NCBI GenBank assembly: GCA_037367355.1
Contig: CM074702.1
Coordinates: 682,001 to 746,000, forward strand
Source: Neoscytalidium dimidiatum
Lineage: Eukaryota; Ascomycota; Dothideomycetes; Botryosphaeriales; Botryosphaeriaceae
Direction: 5' to 3'
Length of the DNA: 64,000 nt
In this document: piece by piece, positions 22,529-34,476 of the stretch
Position numbering within the stretch: the first letter of the stretch is position 1
Layout of the letters: each line of letters begins with the position of its first letter
Position numbers and translations under genes: made by a program
Notes under the pieces: generated by a model
Database searches by the model: none
Told to the model about the DNA's origin: nothing
Seen by the model: the letters and a program-made list of their open reading frames with translations, nothing else

Positions 22529-25218
22529 ATGGCTTATGACACGCTCCCGGACACTGGCTCCAGCCCCGTGAGCTCTGTTCACAAGCGCTTCGACTCCTTC
22601 AGTGAGGCTCAGCGCCCAGCCCAGAAGCCTACCATCATCGACATCCGCCAGGACACCGCCGAGATCTCGTTGGCTGCCGCCATCTCGGAAGGGCTGCGCC
22701 CTGCCAATGGCGGCGAGAAGACTCTGCCTACTCTGCTCCTCTATGATGAGGCCGGCCTGAGGTTGTTCGAGGCCGTCACCTACTTGGACGAGTACTACCT
22801 CACCAATGCCGAGATTGAGGTCTTGGAGGCCTACGCTGACCAGATCGCCGAGCGTATCCAACCGGGCTCCATGGTTGTGGAGCTTGGAAGTGGGTGAGTA
22901 CTGTTTTCTGTTTTCCTTGCAGCAAGATGATCGACGGCTGACCGTATACAAGCAACCTCCGCAAGGTGAACATCCTTCTGCAGGCTTTGGAGAGGCAGGA
23001 AAAGAACATCGATTACTTCGCTCTTGATCTTTCCCTTCCCGAGCTTGAGCGCACCCTTGCTCAGGTTCCTAGCCATAGCTACAAGCATGTCACGTGCTAC
23101 GGCCTTCATGGGACCTACGATGATGGCATGGTGTGGATGAAGCGCGCTGAGATTGCCTCGAGGCCCAAGACCGTCCTATCGCTGGGCTCAAGCATTGGAA
23201 ACTTCAAGCGATCCGAGGCGGCACCTTTCCTTCGCAGTGTTGCCGACTCCCTGCAAGCTGGGGACCACCTTCTTATCGGTATTGATGCTTGCAAAGACCC
23301 GGACCGAGTCTATCATGCTTACAACGATCGGGATGGTACCACTCATGCATTCATCCTCAATGGTCTCCAAAATGCGAACAGGATCCTTGGCACCGAGGCT
23401 TTCAAGCCCGGTGACTGGAAGGTTATTGGCGAGTTTGATCAAGAGTACGGCCGTCATCACGCTTTTGTCTCGCCACTCAAGGATGTGACCATCGATGGAG
23501 TAGCCATCAAAGCTGGCGAGAGGCTCCGGATCGAGGAGAGCTACAAGTACAGCGCCGAAGAGACCAGGGCTCTATGGGAGACTGCCAAGGTCGCTGAAGG
23601 CGCTAGGTGGACGAACAAAGCCGGAAACTATGGCCTCCACATGGCCTCTAAGCCGAGGTTCTTCTGGCCTCTGAAGCCCGAAGAGTATGCCCCCAGGCCC
23701 CTCCCATCGTTGAACGAGTGGGAACAGCTCTGGTCCGCTTGGGATGCTGTAACTCGGGAGATGGTTTCGGAAGAGGAACTTCTAGAGAAGCCTATCAAGC
23801 TGCGGAATGCTTGCATCTTTTACCTTGGCCATATTCCAACATTTCTGGATATACATCTTACCCGGGCTACGGGACAGCCCGCAACCGAACCGTCGAGCTA
23901 TCCGCGGATTTTCGAGAGAGGCATCGACCCGGATGTGGACAACCCGGAGAAATGCCATGCTCACAGTGAGATTCCCGATTCATGGCCGCACGTTGAAGAG
24001 ATCATCGGGTATCAGAACGCTGTTCGTCGTCGGGTCCATTCGCTCTACGATTCAGGCGAAGCAGAGTCCAAACACCGCATTGCTCGAGCACTGTGGATTG
24101 GATTCGAGCACGAGGCCATGCATCTAGAGACTTTGCTGTACATGTTGCTGCAAAGTGACAAGACTCTCCCACCTCCAGCCACCATCCGACCGAACTTTGA
24201 ATCTCTTGCTGAGCAAGCAGCGCAGAACGCCGTCGAAAATCAGTGGTTCACGATTCCTGCCGCTGAGATTTCTGAAGGCCTCAATGATCCTGAGTACGAA
24301 GATGAGCCTGAACGCTATTTTGGCTGGGACAATGAGAAGCCGCCTCGGAAGCTGTCTGTTGAAGCATTTGAGGCCAAGGCGCGCCCCATCACTAACGGAG
24401 AGTATGTGGAATACCTGAAGCAGACGAGGTGTCCTGAGTTTCCTGCGTCCTGGTGTGTCACCAATTCCGCACCTGATGCCATCTGGAACGGGCACATCAA
24501 CGGAGCTTCGAATGGGGACAGCTCAGAGTATAGCATCTTCGACGAGAAGAAGTTCGACAGTGTCTTCGTCAAGACTGTCTTCGGTGGCGTCCCCTTGAAG
24601 TACGCGCTGCACTGGCCCGTCCTCGCGTCTTACCACGAACTCACCGGCTGTGCTCATTGGATGGGTGGCCGAATCCCCACCATGCAAGAGGCGCGCAGCA
24701 TTTATGCGTATGTCGAGCGGCAAAAGCAGATTGACGCGAATCAGCCGACCACTCAGCGCACAATTCCCGCTGTCAATGGACATTTGGTGAACGATGGTGT
24801 AGAGGAGTCGCCACCATCCTATGTTTTCTCAAATCGCCCCAACGGCGGTTCTAGCACATCTGCTGCGTCCTCATTTGATCCGCGTGAGTTGTTCATAGAT
24901 TTGAGCGGCGCCAACGTTGGATTCAAGCATTGGCACCCCACCCCGGTTACCCAGAATGGCGGCAGGCTCTCTGGACAGGGTGACTTGGGCGGTGCCTGGG
25001 AGTGGACGAGCACTGTGTTGGAACCGCACGAGGGGTTCAAGGCCATGGATCTGTATCCTGGCTACACGTCGGACTTTTTCGACGGCAAGCACAACGTTAT
25101 CTTGGGTGGCTCGTGGGCCACGCACCCCAGGATTGCCGGGAGGAAGACGTTCGTCAATTGGTTCCAGAGGAACTATCCGTACTGCTGGACGGCGGCGAGG
25201 GTTGTGAGAGACATCTAA
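22529..25218 (+). CDS. EGT1: Ergothioneine synthase EGT1 (methyltransferase-sulfoxide synthase fusion)
   Basis: Makes hercynine from histidine by three SAM-dependent methylations, then joins it to cysteine as a sulfoxide; a separate lyase, not seen here, finishes ergothioneine. Exons 22529-22893 and 22953-25218 give 876 residues. The start at 22529 (GACCATGG) has A at -3 and G at +4. Residues 40-370 are the EgtD-like histidine methyltransferase, with SAM loop VVELGSGNLRKV near 116 and the block VLSLGSSIGNFKR. Residues 400-560 are DinB-like with the iron-binding H-x3-H-x-E motif HEAMHLE (His508, His512, Glu514). Residues 590-876 are the formylglycine-synthase-like domain, with HWMGGRIPT, GGAWEWTS and the terminal RNYPYCWTAARVVRDI. 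Splicing across the single 59 nt intron restores GSG to NLRK. All catalytic parts look intact. The product protects against oxidative stress. Confidence 0.96.
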
Positions 25219-25860
25219 GGTTTGATCAGTTTGAACAATCTGAGCTTGAGTGCAAAGATGTCTCGGTTTCGTAATTAGTCTGTTCTGCGACCGCATCAGT
25301 TCAGGCTTCGGTTCAGGTGCTCAGCAAATATGATCCGACGGTCGTTCGAAGCGAAGAGAGATGCCTTTGGTCCTCATTCTACCTGTTTCGGGCAGAGAGG
25401 GTTTGTAAGTGATCGCTCTGTTCAAGATTTGTTGCTCCTTACGAACTTTCGAAACAGCGGACCTGAGCATTAGGGTAACGGCCTTACGATTGACGAATCT
25501 TTTGATCCATCTTAGAGGACATTCATTTAGCAATCTAAGTTTTATCTGTTTCGACGCGGTTGTCGTTAAGATTGGGGGCGCTGTGGTGATTGTCTTAGGG
25601 CAGCTGTCGCCTGTGCGGCCGCTGGCAATGTTGATATCAACAATATCTCGTCGCTGACTGCCAGAACTTTCTTCCTCACGCCGTCTTCAACTTGCTTCCT
25701 CCACACGCGCATACTCGTACAACTTGCCTCCTGCACTGACTCGACGCACACGAGTGTGGTATCGCCTCCCTTCTACTCATTTCGCTCCTTAAAACTCTCC
25801 TAATCAACTACGACACTTATCAACACTTTAGCAGACAAAAATAACCTCGGCGGCTTAGAC
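25219..25860. other. EGT1 3' region and promoter of the first PHD gene
   Basis: 642 bases with a CT- and CACTC-rich leader from 25660 to 25860. No coding signal. Confidence 0.5.
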
Positions 25861-28800
25861 ATGGCCATGGAGCCTTCACTTCCACCAGACTGCGCTAGCT
25901 CTAGCCAGACGCAGCGGCTGTCCATACCCAAGGCCCCCAAGAACGTCTTCGTCTGGGAAGATACCTATGGCCTCTACCATCACTGCCCGTACTGCGAGGT
26001 GCCATCGTCTCACACAAGTTCACTACTCAGCGCCTGCCTCGGCGAGCATCTCATGCCGTGTCCCAAGTACCACCAAAACCTCTTTTGGCCGAACAAGACG
26101 CATGAGTGTGACCCATGTAACCGCTCGCGCGAAGAACATTTCAAACGCCACAAGGCCATCGCCACCGCCCTGCGCGACCTCGAAAAGCTCAGCGCCAACC
26201 ACCAGACATACCACAGCCGGAATGACGGGACCCCACCAGCAGGCCTGAACTTCATTGACGATCCAGGAGTTTGCACAGACAGCGAAGCGTCTTCCCAGCG
26301 CAAAGGCCTCCCAAGACGTCTGAACAAGGCTGCGAAGAAACTTGACAAGGCACTCAATCGCACGACCGACACCATCACTGGTGCAGACATCGCCCGTGTC
26401 GCCAACGCCCTCCACCCGGGTGCCGTTGAGTACAAGGGAAACGAGGCCGACTTCATCGAGCTCGACGACCCGGGCTTCCCCGGCGTCCTCGTCTGGGATT
26501 TCCGCGGCTACGCTTGGTACCGTCAGGAGTTGAATTCCTCTGGTGCCATTGAGAACCCTGATTTTGAGAAGCAGACCGACGAGGGTCTGCTGCGCCTGGG
26601 CATCGACTCGCTGAAGGTGAAAATGGGTAAAGAGCAGAAGAGCGTGGTTGCCCACGTCCGCGCGCTCGTCAAGGCGGATATCGAGAACCTGTGGAACGAA
26701 GAGTGCGAGACGGCGAAGCGCAGAGGTGGCTTTTTGCGGTTTATCAATCAGAGTGCGTTGGAGAGGATTATTGGACGGCGCAAGGAGAGACTCGCATATG
26801 CGACTAAGGCCCGAGCGACTGATGCGGCTGCGGAGGTAGAAGTGGACGAGGTGGACGTGGTGGATGGACATCAAGAGCCTGACCAAGAACGGGACGAGCC
26901 GGTACCCGCACAGCAGGCTGATCATGACGACCGTCTTGAAGAACATACCGAAGAGGAGTCTGAGATTGGTGCAGTCCGCATGCAGGATGCAATTACTTCG
27001 GAGCTGGAATCGGAGCCGAAGCCTGAGCCAGAGCTCGAGCGGGACCCAGTCGAAGCAGACTACACCAGTTCTGCTGATACGCAGTCGCCGTTTGGACACA
27101 GTTCTATCGAAGCCGCTGGGGATGCTTGTTCTGTTTCGAACTATTACTCCCAGGAGGAGATTACTCATGTTCCTAAGGTAAGCATCCAATCTAACACGCT
27201 ATTGAGAGCAGAAGTACTCCTCAAGTTGCGCGGGCCTGATAAATCACCTGTTATCTTTGTGATTTCAACAGCAAGAATACCGCTGCAACATCCCATGACG
27301 AAACTTGGGTATACGAGAGTGCTGGTGACAAAGGCTGTTCAGGGAGCTTTTATCTTCTCGCGCAATAGGAGAGAAAAGGGCCGATGCTTTTGCTATTTGC
27401 AGAAGTGCAAGTCTACTGCAATAAGACACAAAAAGTCTATCCTATTTCCAAGACGGTCTAACGCGTGCTACTCAAAGGTTATCGATCATGACAATCCGAC
27501 GAATGAGCGCAAGCTTGCCTTTGTTTCTGGGCGCCTCTGGGCCCAGCACCCTGAATACATCCCGCTACCGCCGCCGGACGATATCGAGGAGGCAGATACG
27601 ATCTTCTTCAACATCATCCAAAGCGGGCGTGTCCCACCGGATTCCAAAGTCTTTACGGCCGAAGATTTTTTCCAGCGCGGCATCTACAACATCCATAATC
27701 ACGATATCTGGGCCCCAGTCCAAGACACCCCACTGCAGCCAGAGCCGGACCCGGAAGAGGAGTTCCTGGACACAGAATACATCCATACGGTCGACCCGAA
27801 GCACCCGCGCTGGGATGACTGGAAGAGCTTCGAGAAGCATTTCCGTCGCTACAAGGACCACCCGAGCGACATTCCCACCAAGCGGGATTCCGTCCACGGA
27901 ATGTTCATCCCTTGCGCTACCGTATGGGACTGCACGGCAGCAAATATGATCACGCCCATGGGCACCGCTTCCTACATGACCAAGCCACATGTATCCTCCG
28001 ATATCATGAAAGTCATGGATTCTCCACCTCACCCCTCTTCCTCATCTTCATATTTGCCTTCATCCTCCAAGGATGACTCACAGTGGTCAAGGTGCCCGGA
28101 CAGCCACATCGCAATGATGGTGTCCAACTACATCGTACCCTTCCTATCCGACACGAGGCAGCCGCCGCCACAACACCTCATCGAGCAGTTCACCGCGCGC
28201 GACGGCATCCTCGCCGAACAGTGCTGGCAATGGTTCCTGATCGGGCGGCTGAACGCGCAGAACCTGCAGCTCCACGACGGCCTGCGCGCCAAGGTCGAGC
28301 TCGAGGTCGACGCCAACGGCACGCCGCTCGACGAGGCGGGCCGCCAGGAGTTCGAGCGCCTGCACGGCCCCGTCAACGACGCCATCGAGCGCGTCTGCAC
28401 CTGCCGCGGCCTGCCCACCGAGCGCATGGTCCGCTGCGCGCATCCCCGCTGCGACGCCCGCCCGCCCTGCCACGCCCGCTGCGTCGGCGTCCGCTTCGCG
28501 CCGCCCGCCGGCGAGGTCTACCTCTGCCCCGCCTGCGAGCGGGACGTCATCTGGTTCCTGGAGGAGGAGCAGACCATGCGGGCGGTCGGCCCCGCCGTGC
28601 GCGCGGCCACGAGCTTGCCGTACGAGCGGTTCGAGCCGCTGGCGCGGGCGTCCTTGCGCCAGGCGCACTCGGCGCTGCCGCGGCCGGCGTGGGCCGCGCT
28701 GGTCAAGGACGACTTCGTGCGGCAGCTGGATGAGAGGGTGAGGGCCGGTGGGGACGCGCTGGCGGTGCCGTCGCCGGAAGAGCTGGCCCAGGGGGCGTTG

Positions 28801-29049
28801 AATCCCCTGGGTCCGGTTCGCGGGCGTGCGGGGATATTTGCGCCGATGGTCTCGGAGAGAGACATCGGTGGGGATGGGGAGAAGGGGGAGACGGAGGAGA
28901 GAGAGGAGAAGGAGGAGGAGAAGGAGAAGGAAGAGGATGGAGGAGTTACGTGGGGAGTCATGCCGTTGGGGGACAGTGCGAGGGGGGTTGGTATCCCGGC
29001 GATCGAAGCAGCGGCGGAGGCTGTGTTAAGGTGGGAGGTGCAGCGCTGA
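25861..29049 (+). CDS. Tandem PHD-finger protein A with a novel N-terminal Cys/His domain
   Basis: Unspliced, 1062 residues. I do not recognise the whole protein. Residues 42-97 hold C-x2-C-x13-C-x7-C-x3-H-x11-C-x2-C-x6-H-x3-H, spaced to bind two or three zinc ions. Residues 150-300 form a conserved block ending KRRGGFLRF. An acidic Glu/Asp-rich linker follows. Near 845-890 is a PHD-type C4HC3 finger (CTC...C-x4-C...HARC...CPAC). The tail holds a Glu/Lys-rich stretch. The next gene has the same three parts in the same order. Family knowledge says PHD fingers read histone tails, so a chromatin role is plausible but only inferred. A splice donor at 27178 matches the intron position of the second copy, so some of the stop-free stretch 27178-27477 is probably intron (225 or 300 nt models keep the frame). 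The true protein may thus be 75-100 residues shorter. Confidence 0.72.
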   Translation: MAMEPSLPPDCASSSQTQRLSIPKAPKNVFVWEDTYGLYHHCPYCEVPSSHTSSLLSACLGEHLMPCPKYHQNLFWPNKTHECDPCNRSREEHFKRHKAIATALRDLEKLSANHQTYHSRNDGTPPAGLNFIDDPGVCTDSEASSQRKGLPRRLNKAAKKLDKALNRTTDTITGADIARVANALHPGAVEYKGNEADFIELDDPGFPGVLVWDFRGYAWYRQELNSSGAIENPDFEKQTDEGLLRLGIDSLKVKMGKEQKSVVAHVRALVKADIENLWNEECETAKRRGGFLRFINQSALERIIGRRKERLAYATKARATDAAAEVEVDEVDVVDGHQEPDQERDEPVPAQQADHDDRLEEHTEEESEIGAVRMQDAITSELESEPKPEPELERDPVEADYTSSADTQSPFGHSSIEAAGDACSVSNYYSQEEITHVPKVSIQSNTLLRAEVLLKLRGPDKSPVIFVISTARIPLQHPMTKLGYTRVLVTKAVQGAFIFSRNRREKGRCFCYLQKCKSTAIRHKKSILFPRRSNACYSKVIDHDNPTNERKLAFVSGRLWAQHPEYIPLPPPDDIEEADTIFFNIIQSGRVPPDSKVFTAEDFFQRGIYNIHNHDIWAPVQDTPLQPEPDPEEEFLDTEYIHTVDPKHPRWDDWKSFEKHFRRYKDHPSDIPTKRDSVHGMFIPCATVWDCTAANMITPMGTASYMTKPHVSSDIMKVMDSPPHPSSSSSYLPSSSKDDSQWSRCPDSHIAMMVSNYIVPFLSDTRQPPPQHLIEQFTARDGILAEQCWQWFLIGRLNAQNLQLHDGLRAKVELEVDANGTPLDEAGRQEFERLHGPVNDAIERVCTCRGLPTERMVRCAHPRCDARPPCHARCVGVRFAPPAGEVYLCPACERDVIWFLEEEQTMRAVGPAVRAATSLPYERFEPLARASLRQAHSALPRPAWAALVKDDFVRQLDERVRAGGDALAVPSPEELAQGALNPLGPVRGRAGIFAPMVSERDIGGDGEKGETEEREEKEEEKEKEEDGGVTWGVMPLGDSARGVGIPAIEAAAEAVLRWEVQR

Positions 29050-29290
29050 GGGGGATACCCACCCTTCTCGCACTGTTCTCCAACGGCATGTGTAGGATAG
29101 AGAACTTGTGTGATCCCGGCTTTGAGAACGTGAATAGTGAATGTTTCTCTTCATGTAACACTCGGGAGAACTAAGGATAATGTATCCTCCGCACGTTGGC
29201 ATTTTTGGGGTGTTTGATATACATATATATCGCATCCTCATCCGCAATACGACTTCCCCCGCACATCTTACTACTTCTCCCACTACCATC

Positions 29291-32200
29291 ATGGAGATGG
29301 AACCCTCGCCAGCTGGTCTCTACAAGTGGGAGATCAGCAGCCGCGGTGGGAAAGGTCTGTTCTCCATCATTTCTCCATTAAGATAACGTCGTTGACTTGG
29401 GACAACAGAACATCACTGTGGTATATGCCACAAGCCGCTTGCTAACAAGAAGAACAGCCAGCGCATCTGCGTTGGCTACCATGCCGTTCCATGTGCGAAG
29501 TTCCATACCAACCTGTTCATTCCGGGCAGGGAGATCGACTGCAAGCCGTACGTTGTCCCCGTAGTAGACAATCCATTGGCTGGTGACGCGACAAAGATAT
29601 CATGCGAACGCAGCTGTCAGCTTTTGCTGCTGACGTGGATGGTTGAAAGCGTCGTCCAGCTGGAAAGTTCCAGCTTCCTGAAGACATATGTCGTCTGGAT
29701 GATTACTTCAACTATCCAAGCGGGCGCATGACTTCTTCCAGCGCCCAGACAATTCTCAAACTCGCGCAATTGATGCTGAAGGGGAATATTCTTTCAACTA
29801 ATCCCAGAACCTTGCAGGTGCCGCAACAGCTCCGAAGAGCACTGGAAGCGCCATAAAGACATCGCCGAAGCGCTCAACGCCCTCTACAGCCTCCTCGACA
29901 TGACCGCGCCTAATGACAACAACACCACGCTCACGCCACCATTAGCGCCCCAGCACGCGCCTCCACCCGCCGCACCGTCCTCCGATAACAACAGCGCCGC
30001 CGCGACCACTTCAACCCCCCAACCCGCGCACCCCACCACGCGCAACAAGAACCTCCGCCGCAAAGACCTCAAAGCCGAGAAGAAGCTTCAACGCGCCCTC
30101 ACGCGCGCCGCCACGACCGCGGACGGCCTGACTACGAGCGCCGGCATCGCCTTCGTTGGTCGCGTCATGCATCCATCCGCAACGGACGACAACGGCGGTC
30201 TGCGCGAGTTCGACAATCCCGATTTCTTGACCAATCTTGTCTGGTGCGGGCAGGACGCGTACGTGGTCCCGCCTCACGCCGTCGCGCTCAGGGATTTGTT
30301 GAAGGACTGTACGAGCAAGGGGATGGCGCCGCGCATGCCGAGATATGAGGAGGTGGCTGAGGAAGTTTTAGTCGGCTTTGGGCTGCCGGAAGGATGGAGA
30401 AAGAGGGTAGATGGTGGTAGAAAGGTACAGGAGGCTTTTGATAGGGTGTTAGGGCTCGTGAGGAGGGATTTTGAGGTCGTGTGGAGGGAGGAGCAGTGGA
30501 CGGCGAGGAGAAGGGGTGGGTTCTTGAGATTCATGTCGAAGGGAACACTGATGCGCGTGTTGGAGATGAAGAGCAAAAGAAGGGAGCTGGCGGATAAGGA
30601 CAACATTGAAGAAGAAGGAGAAGGAGAAGAAGAAGAAGAAGAAGAAGATGTTGAAGATGTTGAAGAGGAATTTGAAGAGAATGGAGATGAGGATGTTGAT
30701 GAGTGGGGTGGCTGGGACATGAACAGATGGGTTATGGATGAAGAGGAGGTACTTGCCGACATGCAAGAAGATAACTTTTTCGAGAAGATGCCCTCTATTC
30801 CGGACGAGGAAGAATGTCTTCCTGAGGAGGAGGCATCACATATTTTCCCAGAGCATCAGGCGGCTACTGGAATTCTTCGTCCCACACTCGAAAAGCTTCT
30901 CGCCATGAAAAAGGCTCCCGATGCTCTCGGTATCGTTCCCGGCTGCCCATGTGGTTCCTGCTTCGAGCGCTCTAGCGTCGCAGAGAATTTCTTACGGACC
31001 TTCGTCCTAGCCGCTAAGTCCAATGTCGAGCCTAAGGTGAGTGAATTTTACTGCACTCGAACCCTTCCGTATTCGGTAAATGATAAAAGCCACTATGACA
31101 TCGTTCCCCAGGACAAACCTCTCTCCAGGAAGCGTGCCCACAAAAAGCCCAACCACGAAGACCGCAAAAATTCTCTCTCCAACCTCCTTGGCAAGACGGA
31201 CTGGATCATCCCCGATGTCTCCTACTATCTCGACACCCCAAAGCAACATCCCAACCACACCACGCACTCCCAACCCAGCCCAGACGACCCCGTCCGCCTC
31301 CTCGTCCCCCACGGCCCCACCGTCCTCGCCACAGACACTCTCCCTCGCGCCACCGCCCGCCAATTCCTCTCCAGCCCCGCCACAACCACGGCCACGGCCA
31401 CCGTCCCGTTCCCCACCCTCCCCACCGGCCTCGTCCCCGTCATGATCGACGACGCCCTCGCGGCCCACCTCCTCTCCGGCCGCGCCCCGGCCCCCGCCGC
31501 CCTCGCGCCGCAGCTTCAACGCAACGCCGGCGCGCTCGCCGAACAGCTCTTCCAGTTCCACCTCGCGGCGCACGTCAACGGCCGCAAGAACGCGCTGCGT
31601 GCGCGGCTGCGCGCTCTGCGGCGGCAGCAGCAGGAGGAGGAAGAGGCGCGGGTCGAGCCGGAGGAGGAGCTCCGCGTTGCGAAGGCGTTGACGGCATGCC
31701 CTGAGCGCGTGTGTCTCTGCGGCGGGCTGCGGACAGAGCGGGTTGTTGAGTGCGCCGGTAAGGCTTGCCGGTTCGGCGTTTTTCATGCGAGGTGTGTGGG
31801 GTTGACGTCGAAGGTGTCGGGGGAGCGGTGGTTCTGTGCGGAGTGTTTGGAGAGGGTGAGGGTGGAAATTATGCTAGGGGATGTGTGGGGCGGTGAGAGT
31901 GAGGTGCTGGGTGTTTTCAGGGAGATGGTGGCGGAGGAGGTGTTTGTGAATGGGGAAGTCGCGGTTGGTGACAATCCTGATGAACAGCAGAGGAAGTTTG
32001 AGAGATTCTTCGCGGAAGAGGGTCGGTTTCATGGCTTGCTGAAGGAGGCGGTGGAAGGTGTGAGAGAGATGGAGATGAAGAAACAGATGCTATTCAAGAG
32101 CGAGGGGTGGCCGAGCAAGTATCAGGAGTTGTCGCGAGAGATAAGGAGCAAATGGAAGCCGACGAAAGAAACTCAAAATGGGGTTTGGAAGCCGAAGGAT

Positions 32201-32398
32201 AATGAGATAAGTCATGACACCGCACCAGCTACTTCCTCGACGACTGGTTCGGAAGTGTCTATGGCGTCCACGCAAACGGGTTTCTGGGCCGTACCCGAAG
32301 AGAAGGCGAGCGTGCATGTGCCACGCGGTCTCATTCGTCGCCAGGCATGCAAGGAAGGCTGGCACGAGAAAGTGGAGCAGTACCTGTTAGCACTATGA
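29291..32398 (+). CDS. Tandem PHD-finger protein B, paralogue of its neighbour
   Basis: Exons 29291-29354, 29409-29547, 29818-31036 and 31112-32398 give 902 residues. The first two exons are short and restore the N-terminal domain. Its ligands are C25, C28, C42, C50, H54, C66, C69, H76 and H80, with exactly the spacing of the upstream paralogue, which strongly supports the splicing. A block with TARRRGGFLRF near 298-306 matches KRRGGFLRF of the neighbour. Long Glu runs follow at 30600-30690. A PHD finger lies near 673-720 (CLC...C-x4-C...HARC...CAEC). The second intron is long (270 nt). The last one (75 nt) is a multiple of three and lacks stops, so a retained form would stay in frame. A nuclear chromatin-reading role is inferred from the PHD only. 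Confidence 0.74.
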
Positions 32399-33266
32399 GT
32401 TTTCATTTCTGTTAATTCAGATATGGAGAGACTGGGTGTAAGAACTGGTTAAAATGTGGGGCTCTTTAAAGAGCTCAGGTAATCGCGGCAGTATCTCGTT
32501 AACAAGAATAGACAGAATTCTGTTTGTTGAATGAAAGCACCAGGGATCAGGCTGTTAGCTCATCATAAGTCTTTCAGGCTTAGTATGACACTTTATTCAG
32601 ACAGCAAATGCAAGTGCACACATGTGAACTTGACGAATAAGACCAGATTGAATGCTGAACTCGGGCCTACTTGCGTCATGAAAGTAACTGAACATTCCTC
32701 ATTACGACCATAGATATTCCGACTTTATACCATACAACTCCGTCCTTCGATCCTTAGTTCCTCTCCTCTAGCTCTCTATCACTCCGTGCAGCTCGTTGAA
32801 TCTTTCCAGATCATACGCATTTCATTTTCGACGTCTCTTCCGACCCTTTTTGCATTGCTTGTGGTAACATTACCACCACAATCTATCAAGAAAACGGTCG
32901 TACCTTTTTCGACTCTAGACTAACCGCACTTAAACTTTTATTGATCTCTGCATATCATGCCTTCAGTTCCATCACCGACATCACAAACAGCATCGCCCCA
33001 AGTCACATTGGCAAACATAGAATAGTCGCGATCACGGTACAAAGTGGTAGAGAAATTTTTATTAGCACAGAAAGACCTCTGCATTTGCCAATCATCATAA
33101 TATTGCATCGGCGCAGGTTCTATGGTGTGATAAGAATACTCAAATTTGCCACCCGCGCCGACTCTATGCCACAGTTTCATACTTTTCATACTTTTCATAT
33201 CGTATACATCACTCACCTTAACGCCGTTCCGCAGCCAGGGCTCCGGGTTCTGCCCAATTCGGGCAC
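32399..33266. other. Convergent 3' region between the PHD pair and PI31
   Basis: 868 bases, A/T-richer than the flanks, between two converging genes. Short frames only; it should hold both 3' UTRs. Confidence 0.5.
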
Positions 33267-34476
33267 TCATATGAAATCATTATTGCCGAACCCACCAAAC
33301 GGGTTGGGCGGGGCGCCGCCGCCAAAAGCACCGCCTCCAGGGAATCTTCCACCGCGCAGGGGATCTCTCGGTTGATCGCCTGGGTTGACAGGATCATAGC
33401 GCGCGCCCGGCGGAGCACGAGGGTCGTATCCTCCTGGGCCTCCACGTCCTGCGAAAAGCGGATCGTCGAAAGTCGGGTGCATACCACCCGTAGGCCCTCC
33501 TCGAAGTCCTCCACCGCCGCCCCAATTCATTGGGTCGTGCGGGCCGAGACCAGCCGGGTAGAGATCTGAGTCGCCATAGTTACCTAGCGGTCCTCGTCCG
33601 GGCATGCCACGGGGTGGACGGTTGATTTCATACTCATCCTCGAAGCCCGGAGGAGGGAAGTCCCCAGCTGGGAACGGGCGACGAGGGGGAGCAGCGAGCG
33701 GGTCATCGAATGGGTACGGCCGGGCAGGCGGAGGCTGCGGATCTTCGCGCAGAGGATCATAATGTGGGGCATTTGGGTCACCACGCAGAGGCGGGTTGTT
33801 GTTCGGGTTGTTATTGTCGTTAGATCTTGACGCTTCGGCTGTGGAGGTTTCTTCGTAGCCTTCTTTGCGAAGCCCTGGGGCAACCTTTTGTAGCACACTG
33901 ATCTTGAGCAGAGAGCCCAGGTCATTCAGACGGCCAGCTGAAATGAAGATATCCTGGATCATCTTGGATGCGTTCTCGATTGAGGCTTCGGGGCCAGGCA
34001 GCGGCGTTGCAGGCACAGAAGACTCCGAGATATAGTCTCTGGCCACCACCTCGAATGAGGCCGTCTTGTCATCGCCTAGGCCCACCGCTAAGATTACAGC
34101 TTTATTGCCCAGCCTGTTCACCTTGACGAGGTATTCCATAGATGATTGGTCGTGTGCATAGCGGAAAGCGTACGAGGAGGAAGCGTTCCACTCAGATGGT
34201 AGAGGCTGGGGCTCGTGAGCGTCGGAACGGGCTTCTGTGAGCTGTAAGTCGAATGCACTTCATGTGCAGTGGCGATTGCGACATACCTATCTTGTGGTCC
34301 TCGCCGAGGCCGACGAGCCTGAAGCCGACAGCGAGCATTCCGGCGTGGACGGCAAGCGCAACAGCATCATAAGGGTTCTTGAGTTGTGGCGAGACGTCGC
34401 GTGGTAGGCTCGTGGCCATGAACAAGGCTAGCGAGCCCGAGCTGAGCGGGTTGCCCGCGGTGTTGGGCATGATCAT
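33267..34476 (-). CDS. PI31-like proteasome regulator
   Basis: Two exons on the minus strand, 34476-34287 and 34234-33267, give 385 residues. The first exon codes the N-terminal PI31/FBXO7 dimerisation fold up to VGLGEDHKI. Splicing continues with EARSDAHEPQPLPSEWNA and YAFRYAHDQSSMEYLVKV, typical of this fold. From residue 170 the chain is Pro/Gly/Asp/Arg-rich and disordered, with DPL and DDPLFAGRGGPGG repeats that are common in the proteasome-binding C-terminus. It ends GGFGNNDFI. In other eukaryotes PI31 binds the 20S proteasome and modulates its activity. Either ATG at 34476 or the one at 34470 may be used. The gene shares a 326 bp promoter with POP5. Confidence 0.86.
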
